Assembly (NCBI GenBank): GCA_047638815.1
Contig: JBLIMR010000007.1
Location: forward strand, 1 to 64,000
Origin: JAJRRH01 sp047638815
GTDB taxonomy: Bacteria; Bacteroidota; Bacteroidia; Flavobacteriales_D; JABDKJ01
Length of the DNA: 64,000 nt
Direction: 5' to 3'
Shown: piece after piece, positions 35,725 to 44,500 of the stretch
How the letters are laid out: each line of letters begins with the position of its first letter
Position numbering within the stretch: the stretch's first letter is position 1
Translations under genes and position numbers: made by a program
Notes under the pieces: generated by a model
The model's input: the letters and a program-made list of their open reading frames with translations, nothing else
The model's database searches: none
Told to the model about the DNA's origin: nothing

Positions 35725-37539
35725 TTGACCTGTCTCAATAGTCGTACATCGAATAAACAGAATCAAATATTGACATTGCGAAAGATTATCAGTAACCAAT
35801 TGGTTAAAATATCAAATGTCACAGCTCAACAATTGTGCCGAATAATACCCGCTCTTATTGTTATGCTCTGTGCAGGTCAAGTTGCTGTAGCACAAGATCA
35901 TAGTGCTATTGTTGTCCAAGTCTTATCTTTGGAAGAATTAAACTTTAATGATGAGAGTATATTTGAATTGAAGAGCAGGAACCTCTTAAATGAAGCATTA
36001 TCGGAATTGCAGGATAAAGCTTTTCTTAATTCCTACTTGGCTTTTTCAATAGACTCAATTTATTCCGAGAAAGATACCATTCGTGTTCGTGTTAATAGAG
36101 GAAAACGATACATAGTAGATGAGATCGAAATTATTTTTCCACCTTCAGATAGCCTTAAGGATTACAAAGTTAAGTCTGACCTTATAACAAGCAAGATTCA
36201 ATTATCGAATATTAATGAAGTGCAAAAAAATCTTCTTTCCCACTTCGAGAATAATGGCTATCCTTTTGTTGGAATCAGGATTATTGATTTTAACACAGAA
36301 GCAAAGGGAACAAAAGTTTTAATGGAATTGGATCAGGGGCCACTCTATCGGATGGATTCTTTAATTATCAAATCGGACAGTGAGATTTCTTCTAGAATAA
36401 TTTACAATAGAATTGGGATGAAGAAAGGAGAGGTCTATAATGAGCAGAAAATAAGGGAAATTGAAAGTAGAGTTAATGAAATAGGATTTATTAGTTTGAA
36501 GGAGAGTCCTCAGGTTGTTTTCACAAAGGATAAGGCAATTCTTTATTTGTTCCTGAACAAAAAGTCAAGCAATAGACTGAATGGTCTTTTGGGTTTCTTG
36601 CCAAACGATCAAGGTAAAGTTGAGTTTACAGGAAATATTGAGCTGCAATTGGCCAATGCTCTTGGCGCTGATGAGTTTTTAGATTTTAATTGGCGAAAGC
36701 TACAAGAACAAACTCAGGATTTGAAAATCAACTTTGCATATCCCTATATTGCTAATTTAAATTTAGGGTTCGAACAGAAATTAAGTATTTATAAGCATGA
36801 TACTACATACACGGAAGTTAAACTGAAATCTAGTCTGCAATACTTGTTTAGTCGTTATAAGTTTTTGAGTGTTTTTGTACAGTCAAGGATCCATAATTCA
36901 CTGTTGAATTCAATTGAAGGTGAGTCCAACCCTGAAAGTAATACACTTCAGTATGGATTAGGTGGAGGGTGGTCAAATCTAGATTACAGATTTAATCCAA
37001 GGAGAGGTGTTGATGGTGAAATCAGTATTGCAATAGGCGATAAGAAATTGCAAGGGATAAATACGGAGGAATTAATGGTTTTAAATCAGGCAACTCAGTT
37101 AACAATGGAAGGTCGTGTTGCGCATTATTTTCCTCTGAAAAAAAGAAGTGTCTTGAAAAGTCATCTCACCTTTTCTCATATCGAAAGTGATTTTATAATT
37201 GAAAATGAGTTGTATCGTTTGGGAGGAGTGAAGTCTATTAGAGGTTTCGATGAGGAAGCATTTAATGCTTCGAGTTACGGGATTCTTGGATTGGAATATA
37301 GATACCTTACAGATCGAAATTCATATTTTTCTGGATTTGTAGATTACGCTTATTTCGAAAAAAACAAAGTGGAGTTCGAGAGTAGGACATCTGGACAGGC
37401 TATAGGCTTTGGGCTTGGTGCAGCCTTTGAGACAAAGGCAGGGATTTTTAGTTTGAGTTATGCATTGGGCAGTCTTAATGATGCCCCATTTCTCGTAAGA
37501 TCAGGGAAAGTCCATTTCGGTTTTAATGCCATCTTCTAG
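35725..37539 (+). CDS. Omp85-superfamily outer-membrane assembly protein (BamA/TamA-like)
   Basis: A 604-residue protein. The start is uncertain: a TTG at 35725 is taken, but TTG codons at 35770 or 35776 would give a more usual signal peptide (IIPALIVMLCAGQVAVAQ). Residues 80-280 hold POTRA-like modules (FLNSYLAFSIDSIYSEKDTI; VQKNLLSHFENNGYPFVGIR). The C-terminal half is a 16-stranded type barrel with the Omp85 signature LYRLGGVKSIRGFDEE (the RGF loop motif) and GILGLEYRYL, ending in the aromatic residue of HFGFNAIF. It is shorter than BamA (fewer POTRAs), so TamA-like or a Bacteroidota paralogue is more likely. Inserts or translocates outer-membrane proteins. Confidence 0.85.
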   Translation: MTCLNSRTSNKQNQILTLRKIISNQLVKISNVTAQQLCRIIPALIVMLCAGQVAVAQDHSAIVVQVLSLEELNFNDESIFELKSRNLLNEALSELQDKAFLNSYLAFSIDSIYSEKDTIRVRVNRGKRYIVDEIEIIFPPSDSLKDYKVKSDLITSKIQLSNINEVQKNLLSHFENNGYPFVGIRIIDFNTEAKGTKVLMELDQGPLYRMDSLIIKSDSEISSRIIYNRIGMKKGEVYNEQKIREIESRVNEIGFISLKESPQVVFTKDKAILYLFLNKKSSNRLNGLLGFLPNDQGKVEFTGNIELQLANALGADEFLDFNWRKLQEQTQDLKINFAYPYIANLNLGFEQKLSIYKHDTTYTEVKLKSSLQYLFSRYKFLSVFVQSRIHNSLLNSIEGESNPESNTLQYGLGGGWSNLDYRFNPRRGVDGEISIAIGDKKLQGINTEELMVLNQATQLTMEGRVAHYFPLKKRSVLKSHLTFSHIESDFIIENELYRLGGVKSIRGFDEEAFNASSYGILGLEYRYLTDRNSYFSGFVDYAYFEKNKVEFESRTSGQAIGFGLGAAFETKAGIFSLSYALGSLNDAPFLVRSGKVHFGFNAIF

Positions 37540-37562
37540 GCATAGTCTTTCGATATTTAAAG

Positions 37563-37570
37563 TACCTTTG
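37563..37570 (+). promoter_or_regulatory. -7 box abutting the rmuC start
   Basis: TACCTTTG, 5 bases before the ATG at 37576. If it is used, rmuC is transcribed essentially leaderless. Confidence 0.35.
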
Positions 37571-37575
37571 AAATT

Positions 37576-38913
37576 ATGTTGGAGAAGATTGTTTTAGCGT
37601 TTATTGCGGGTCTTACGGTGGGATTGATTGTTTATTGGATGAGGTCTAAGGCGATAAAAAAAATCAATGAATCAATTAGGAATGATATCCTAGAGAGGGT
37701 TATAAGAATGGAACAGATGGAAATTTCTCTTGAGGAATTTAAATCGAACCTCGAAAAGTCTCGTATAGAAAATGTAAAGCTCAATAGTGAGTATTCTAGT
37801 CTTGTAGCCAACAATTCATTTCTTGAAAAAGCCTTGTCCACTCAGAAAGAAGATATCGCCAACTCCCAAGAAAGAATGAAAATGGAGTTTGAGAATCTTT
37901 CAAATAAAATATTGGACAAGAACAGTAAGAAAATCACGGAACAAAGTAAAAATGATTTGGATCAAATTCTAAAGCCATTTAAAGAAAAGATAAAAGATTT
38001 TGAGACCAAGGTAGAAAATAAGCATGTGCAGGATGTTAGAGATAGGGCGCAATTGATGGAGAAAATCACTCACCTTTCTGAATTAAATAAAAGCATGCAG
38101 AAGGAGACTAAAAATCTCACAACGGCTTTGAAGGGAGATTCTCAAAAACAAGGCAATTGGGGAGAGCTTGTTTTGGAAAGAGTTCTTGAGCATTCCGGAT
38201 TAGTTAAAGGTGCGGAGTATTTCACTCAGGTTCATGCTGAAAGCGATACCGGTAAAAGACATCGCCCCGATGTTGTTGTGAATTTACCGGAAAACAAGCA
38301 TGTAATTATTGATTCTAAAGTGTCATTAACGGCATATGAGGCAGCAATTGGCGCTGATGATTTAGAAGTGAGAACAGGCTTTATTAAAAAACATTTGATC
38401 TCGGTGAAAAACCATGTCAAAGAGCTGAATGTAAAAAACTATCAAGGGGCAGTGGGAATTGATTCTCCAGATTTTGTACTAATGTTTATGCCAATAGAGG
38501 CATCATTTAGTCTCGCTGTAAAGGAAGACGCTGATATTTATAACTATGCATGGGATCGAAAAGTAGTTATAGTTAGTCCTTCAACATTACTGGCAACTTT
38601 GAAGACCGTTTCATCATTATGGAAACAGGAAAAGCAAAATCGAAATGCCATTGAAATAGCTGCACAAGCTGGGGCATTGTATGATAAATTTGTTGGATTT
38701 ACAGATGACCTAATCAAGGTTGGCGTTCAACTAAAAAACACAACCAAGGTATACGAGGCGAGCATGAATAAATTGACTGAAGGCAAAGGGAATTTGGTTA
38801 GACGAGCTGAACAAATAAAGGTCCTGGGAGCTAAAACAACAAAGGATATTAATAATCCACTTAAAAACAGGTCCGCAGTGGTTGAACAAAGTAAAGAATC
38901 AAAGGTAGATTGA
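37576..38913 (+). CDS. rmuC: RmuC-family DNA recombination protein
   Basis: A 445-residue protein. A membrane-spanning N-terminus (IVLAFIAGLTVGLIVYWM) is followed by a long coiled coil (about 30-170). The RmuC nuclease-like domain shows QGNWGELVLERVLEHSGLV, RHRPDVVVNLPENKHVIID, SKVSLTAYEAA, FMPIEASFSLAV and VIVSPSTLLATLKTV. The D-x(n)-D-S-K pattern fits the restriction-endonuclease fold. RmuC limits inversions at short repeats in E. coli; its mechanism is unclear. It overlaps the GWxTD gene by 4 bases through TTGA. Confidence 0.92.
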   Translation: MLEKIVLAFIAGLTVGLIVYWMRSKAIKKINESIRNDILERVIRMEQMEISLEEFKSNLEKSRIENVKLNSEYSSLVANNSFLEKALSTQKEDIANSQERMKMEFENLSNKILDKNSKKITEQSKNDLDQILKPFKEKIKDFETKVENKHVQDVRDRAQLMEKITHLSELNKSMQKETKNLTTALKGDSQKQGNWGELVLERVLEHSGLVKGAEYFTQVHAESDTGKRHRPDVVVNLPENKHVIIDSKVSLTAYEAAIGADDLEVRTGFIKKHLISVKNHVKELNVKNYQGAVGIDSPDFVLMFMPIEASFSLAVKEDADIYNYAWDRKVVIVSPSTLLATLKTVSSLWKQEKQNRNAIEIAAQAGALYDKFVGFTDDLIKVGVQLKNTTKVYEASMNKLTEGKGNLVRRAEQIKVLGAKTTKDINNPLKNRSAVVEQSKESKVD

Positions 38914-40151
38914 AAGTATCGTTTGTATTTCTGATTGCAGTATTAACTTTTTCATGTACGAACAATAGATATGTTGGTGTAGCTAAGATGAAAGATTATT
39001 ATCCAATTCAGGATAACAATCCCCCGGAATATAAAATCTATTCTAACGCAGATTCAATGATGCTTTATTTTAGAATTCCCGCGGCAAGTATTACGGAAAA
39101 TTTGGGAGGCCAAAAGTACAAGACGAGGCTTAGGGTTGAGTTGTATACTGATTTCACGAAAAAGACATTAATAGATAGTATAGGATTCGATGTGATTTCT
39201 AGCTTTAAGAATGTCGAATCAAAACAAATGATTGAGGGTGAGGTTAAGTTAGATCTTGTTGACAATGATATAAGGCCTTTGGTTGTTCAGTTATATTCCA
39301 ATACGGAAAAGTCAAACCTGTCACCAAGATTGCTCTACCTAGATAGCTTAGAAAATGACGATAGTAATTTCATGTTACTGGATGGAGATAACAAAGTAAT
39401 ACCAAGTAATTTTGTAACAGATGGGGGTGAGTTGAAACTAGTGGCTGGCATTACGGAGGGATCGGATATGCTACTTGAAGTATTCGAGATAAACAGGGAA
39501 TTGCCTAGGCCTCCTTTTTCAAGTTATGTGCCACCTCCACATCAGCGTAAGCCATTAGATTCTAAAGTTTTAAAAATTGATGGTGGGCAATATAAGTTTA
39601 GTTGTCCAGAGCAATCTTTCATCGAAATTAGTTCTATAGATAACCCAGAAATCAGAACGAGCGTTTTTAGATTTGATGAGAGTTATCCCGATGTGCAAGA
39701 TGTTGATTTTCTTGTTGATGCTTTAAGGTACATTACTACGGAAGAAGAGTATGAGGTAATTTACAATAGTGAAAACAAAAAAGAGGCAATAGATAGTTTT
39801 TGGTTGTCGTGTGCTGGGAGTAAAGAGAGAGCAAGAAAGTTGATAAAGAATTATTATGGTCGTGTCGCATTTAGCAACAGGTATTTCACGTCACACGTGC
39901 CTGGATGGAAGTCTGACCGAGGCTTAATCTATATGATTTTTGGTCCACCGCAATCAATCTTTATTTCTGTCAACAGAGAGTTTTGGCATTATGGACAGGA
40001 TGGTAGCATGGATAATATCAGTTTCGAATTTGTAAAAGCCAAAAACCCTTACACTGATTCGGACTTTAGGCTAATTAGAAATGAAATCTATAAACCCAAT
40101 TGGTATAGGGTGGTTAGCGCTTGGAGGGATGGTAGAATGTTTTACGAATAA
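38910..40151 (+). CDS. GWxTD-domain lipoprotein
   Basis: A 413-residue lipoprotein with lipobox TFSC (Cys16). The start is a TTG overlapping the rmuC stop; the only in-frame alternative upstream is a stop codon. A beta-rich middle part is followed by the GWxTD domain (about 280-410): the variable core SFWLSCAGSKERARKLIKNY, YYGRVAFSNRYFTSHVPGWK, SDRGLIYMIFGPPQSIF and REFWHYGQDG. GWxTD proteins are common in Bacteroidota and some other phyla; their role is not established. The GWKSDRG motif here is a variant of GWxTDRG, with S in the T position. Confidence 0.88.
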   Translation: MKVSFVFLIAVLTFSCTNNRYVGVAKMKDYYPIQDNNPPEYKIYSNADSMMLYFRIPAASITENLGGQKYKTRLRVELYTDFTKKTLIDSIGFDVISSFKNVESKQMIEGEVKLDLVDNDIRPLVVQLYSNTEKSNLSPRLLYLDSLENDDSNFMLLDGDNKVIPSNFVTDGGELKLVAGITEGSDMLLEVFEINRELPRPPFSSYVPPPHQRKPLDSKVLKIDGGQYKFSCPEQSFIEISSIDNPEIRTSVFRFDESYPDVQDVDFLVDALRYITTEEEYEVIYNSENKKEAIDSFWLSCAGSKERARKLIKNYYGRVAFSNRYFTSHVPGWKSDRGLIYMIFGPPQSIFISVNREFWHYGQDGSMDNISFEFVKAKNPYTDSDFRLIRNEIYKPNWYRVVSAWRDGRMFYE

Positions 40152-40162
40152 AAAATGGCATC

Positions 40163-40900
40163 ATGAAGGATAAGGAAATAGTTATTGGCGGGATATTCCC
40201 AGTCTTGGAGGCGCTTCAGAAAGGTGTGCCGCTTGAAAAAATATTAATTAAAAAAGACCTTGGTGGGCCTAATATTATCGAGATAAAAACCTTGGCTATC
40301 GAGGCGAAAATTCCAATTCAGCAAGTGCCTATTGAAAAGCTTAATCGGGAAACGGGTATTCGACATCAAGGGGTAGTTGCTTTTCAATCCTTCGTTGAAT
40401 ATCAAGATATTGAAAGTATCATTCCTATGATTTTTGAAAGAGGTGAAACACCGTTGGGATTAATCCTAGATAGAATTTCTGATGTTAGGAATTTTGGTGC
40501 GATTTGTAGAACCGCTGAGTGTATGGGATGTCATTTTGTAGTAATTCCAAAGAAAAATGCAGCTAAAATTAATGATGATGCCATGAAAACCTCTGCTGGA
40601 GCCATTAATCATTTGAATATTTGTAGAGTATCAAACTTGTCAAAGACGATCTCTTTTTTACAAGAATCCGGGCTGCAAATAATAGGGGCATCAGAAAAAG
40701 CGGAAAAAGATTTGTTCGAATCAGATTTCACTATTCCTACCGCGATAGTAATGGGCTCAGAGAAGGATGGCATTTCACAAGATATTTCAAATAAATTGAA
40801 TGAAGTCTACCAAATTCCTTTGGTTGGAGAAGTTAAATCCTTAAACGTATCAGTAGCGGCTGGTATGTTTTTGATAGAGGTTAATCGACAGAGAAAATGA
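40163..40900 (+). CDS. rlmB: 23S rRNA (guanosine-2251-2'-O)-methyltransferase
   Basis: A SpoU-class methyltransferase of 245 residues that methylates G2251 in the peptidyl-transferase P-loop. An L30e-like substrate-binding domain (about 1-75; IGGIFPVLEALQKGVPLEKI) precedes the knotted domain. The latter has SpoU motif 1 (LDRISDVRNFGAICRTAE), motif 2 (AIVMGSEKDGIS) and motif 3 (IPLVGEVKSLNVSVAAGMFL). The motifs fit RlmB/TrmH generally; RlmB is the usual call. It lies 11 bases past the GWxTD gene. Confidence 0.9.
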   Translation: MKDKEIVIGGIFPVLEALQKGVPLEKILIKKDLGGPNIIEIKTLAIEAKIPIQQVPIEKLNRETGIRHQGVVAFQSFVEYQDIESIIPMIFERGETPLGLILDRISDVRNFGAICRTAECMGCHFVVIPKKNAAKINDDAMKTSAGAINHLNICRVSNLSKTISFLQESGLQIIGASEKAEKDLFESDFTIPTAIVMGSEKDGISQDISNKLNEVYQIPLVGEVKSLNVSVAAGMFLIEVNRQRK

Positions 40901-40969
40901 TGCTGTCTGGTCTAACTTCTCATGTTTAGTAAATTCTAATAATTAAGTTTTTTGTATATCATTGTTTTG

Positions 40970-40977
40970 TAATTTTG
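40970..40977 (+). promoter_or_regulatory. Candidate -7 box upstream of 41084 gene
   Basis: TAATTTTG, a perfect TAnnTTTG match, 106 bases before the ATG. A TTG lies 15 bases upstream. A second match, TATTTTTG, lies at 41007-41014, so the true start of transcription is uncertain. Confidence 0.35.
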
Positions 40978-41011
40978 TTTTTCAAACACTAAGTAGAGGT
41001 TGCAGATATTT

Positions 41012-41058
41012 TTGCTAAAACGCCTGAAATAAAGGGGTTTACGTAATTTTTTTAGCAA
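41012..41058. repeat. 9-bp inverted repeat in leader of 41084 gene
   Basis: TTGCTAAAA at 41012-41020 and TTTTAGCAA at 41050-41058 are exact complements with 29 bases between. It could form a leader stem-loop of the mRNA or be an operator; function not shown. Confidence 0.4.
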
Positions 41059-41083
41059 TGCTTAGACGAATAATATTAAACAG

Positions 41084-41464
41084 ATGAAAAACGCTTTATT
41101 GGTTCTTTCCGCAATTTTTCTTTGCGGGAGTATTTTTTCAACGGATTTACCTAAGAATCCCCCTTATGTCATACTCGCGATCAATGACATGACAAATTCT
41201 CAAAACTTAGAGATTCATGATTTGTTCTCAAAGGATACCAAAGTTAAATTGATCAATTCCTGTCAACAGCTGGGACTTCTAGTATTTGAAAGTAAAGATG
41301 GCGTGAGGATTTCAAGTTTTGAAATTGAAGCATATTTGAAAGTTAAGCTTGCTGGAACTAGTTATCGAAATAAATCTATTGTATTTCCTGAGGGAATGAC
41401 AAAAGACAAGGTAAATCAAGATTGCAGAAAAGAGGTGGCTAGAATTCAAAATAGCAATAAATAA
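41084..41464 (+). CDS. Small secreted hypothetical protein upstream of adhesin
   Basis: A 126-residue protein with an N-terminal signal (LLVLSAIFLCGSIFSTD). The mature part is about 105 residues, probably alpha/beta, with two cysteines (SCQQLG and QDCRKE) that could pair. No recognisable family. It precedes the adhesin by 39 bases on the same strand, so it is likely co-transcribed with it and may be part of the surface module. Confidence 0.7.
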   Translation: MKNALLVLSAIFLCGSIFSTDLPKNPPYVILAINDMTNSQNLEIHDLFSKDTKVKLINSCQQLGLLVFESKDGVRISSFEIEAYLKVKLAGTSYRNKSIVFPEGMTKDKVNQDCRKEVARIQNSNK

Positions 41465-41503
41465 GCTACCCATCGATCAAAAATTAATTTTTTTAAAATT
41501 TTT

Positions 41504-44500
41504 ATGAAAAGAATCATAAACATCACCTCCACAATAATTCTACTGTTTTTTTCGAATGTGCTTGTCGGTCAATTGACGGTTCAGGAAAATTTATCAGCTG
41601 CTGAAATGGCAACTTCGATTACAGGAACAGGGGTTACCATCTTAAATCCTGAAATTACCGGTGCGGTAGGTTCATATGGAGGATTTGAGGCTGTTGGAAT
41701 TTCTGATTTTGGACTGCAACAAGGTGTTTTGCTAACTACCGGTAAGGCTAGCGATGCAATTGGACCAAACAATTCAGCAAATACTACAACTTCACATTCC
41801 AATTCTTTGAATTCAGATGTTCTAGAACTTATTACAGACTCTCTTCCTACAAGAGATGCTGTGACATTAGAGTTTGATATTATTCCTGACGGAGATACGT
41901 TGAAGTTTAACTTCTCGTTTGCATCAGAAGAGTATCAGGAGTTTGTTTGTACCCCATATGATGATATTTTCGGATTCTTTATAAGCGGTCCAGGTATAGT
42001 GGGTGATCCAGGATTGGGAGGAAGAAGAAACATCGCGCTTATTCCTGGTACATCAACACCTGTTACTATAAACAATGTTAATAGTGGAAATTCTACAGCG
42101 GACATACCATGTCCTCCTGTAAACCAAGTTTATCATCATCAAAATCCTTTGAGTGCAATTAATTTCATTGAGTATGATGGATGGACGAAGGATTTAGTAG
42201 CCATTGCTGGAGGACTAGAACCTTGTGAGACATATCATTTAGAGTTAATTATTGCTGATGTTAATGATAGGCTATATGATTCAGGTGTTTTTATTGAGAG
42301 AATTGAAAGTAACAATCTTCAGGTAGTCGTGAATACGGTTGGTAATACCGAAACCATGATTGAAGAATGTAATAATGGTATTATTGAGTTTTGTTCTACT
42401 GAACCTGTTGCTAGTGATTTGATACTTGAATTTCTATTAACGGGAACTGCGATTAATGGTCAAGATTACGATCTTATTGGTGACCCTGATCCAACCGTTC
42501 CTAAGCAAGTGACAATTTTAGCTGGAACATCTTGTGCAAGCATTAACCTGATTACTATCGATGATGGGATGGATGAAGTAGGTGAATACGTGGATATTAT
42601 TTTACTTAATCCTATTTGTGCTGGTTTAATAACAGATTCAACAAGGGCATTTATAAATGATGTTTTAGAAATTGAAATTACTGGTGATAATAGCATATGT
42701 TCAGGGGAGTCCGTTTTCCTTTCTGCAATAGGTGATGCTAACACATACAATTGGGGGCCAGCAATCTTAGATTTTATTCCGTCTAATACTGTGGCGGACC
42801 CAATAGTTACAATGGATGAGACCGCAACTATAACACTTACTACCACTCTTGCAGGTTGTATAGCAAACGATGAATTTATAATCGATGTCACAGAATTTGA
42901 TTTTGATTTTGATTTCGTTCCAGATGGTTGTAGTCCAGCGACATGTGACGGTTCAATAAGTCTGAATGTTACTGGAGGAACGGACCCCTATTCATATGAT
43001 TGGGGTACCGGGGATACTACTTCAGCTATTACAGGTGTGTGTGCTGGATCATATACCATTTCAGTTATCGATGCACTGGGTTGTACAAAACGAGATACTG
43101 TGGAATTAGAACTAGGTGAAGAGATGACAGTTCTCTTGTCGGCTACAGTATATCAAGGTGGTTTTAACATCAATTGTAGTGGATTCTCAACTGGTTTCAT
43201 TACATCAGTTGTAAGTGGAGGTGTTGGAGACTACACCTATTTGTGGGATGATGTTGATGCCTCAACAACTCCTAATCTCAGTGCCGTCCAAGCTGGAACA
43301 TACACGGTTATTGTAACTGATGAGTTGGGATGTGAGGTTACTCAAACAATTACCTTAACCCAACCACCATTTTTAATAATAACATTAGTGGATCAGATGA
43401 ATTCTAATTGTGGGGCAAACTCTGGATCTCTAGAAGTATCTGTTTCTGGAGGAACACCTAACTACACTATCACTTGGATGTCTGGGGGTATGGTTGTAGG
43501 TTCTGGAACGATGATCGATAATTTGGAAGCCGGATTTTATACGGTTAATGTCATTGATTTCAATGGTTGTATCGAAGCAACGACCTTTGAAATTACGGAA
43601 CCTGATGTTCCATTGTCAGGATCAAGTGATATAGAAAATGTCTCCTGTTTTGGGGCTGATGATGGCTCTGTAACAGTTACAGGTATTGGCGGATATATTG
43701 GAGATACAGGATCTTATCAGTATGAATGGCAAGATGATCTATCAACAAACCCTTTTCGTGATAACTTGGGTCCCGGCACATACATAGTAGAAATTACAGA
43801 TGACAATGGTTGCAGCTTTTTTCTATCAGTTACTATCGATGACCCTGATGCCCCATTAACGATTGTTATACTTGATCAACAAAATATTACTTGCTCTGGT
43901 TCATGTGCTTTTGTTGAAGTTGTTGGTCAAGGAGGGACACCAGAATACACATATCAATGGAATACTGTTCCGACTGGTCCAAATCCTTTCTCAAATTCAT
44001 CTTCGTTGGAAATTTGTAGTCCTGGCAACTACATTGTCGAGGTCACTGATGTAAATGGTTGTACAGCAACTGAGAACATAACAATCTCAATAATTAGTGC
44101 CCCTATTTCAATTAATGCAACGATTACCAATGTTGCTTGTGATGGTGATAATACTGGGGCAATAGATGTTACAGTTAATGGTGGTGTTCCGCCTTATGTG
44201 TCATATACATGGACGAGTAATTGTGGTGTTGGTCCATTTTTTACTGAAGACATCACAGGACTTTGTGCGGGACTTTGGACCTTGGAAGTTGAAGATGCAG
44301 TGGGATGTACAAATACTTTCACGCTTAATGTGATTGAGGAATCTGATATTGGATTGACGTTTGTTATGACACCAACATTGTGCATTGATGATTTGTCTGG
44401 AGCTTTGGATATTACCCCATTCGGAGGAGTTGGTAATTATATGTACGCTTGGTTTGGGCCTGCCCCTTTCATTGGTGGACCATTTGATTTCACCGATACT

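Noticed and set aside
37576..38913. Coiled-coil gene as an SMC/RecN relative
   Set aside because: No Walker motifs; the RmuC-specific blocks are clear.
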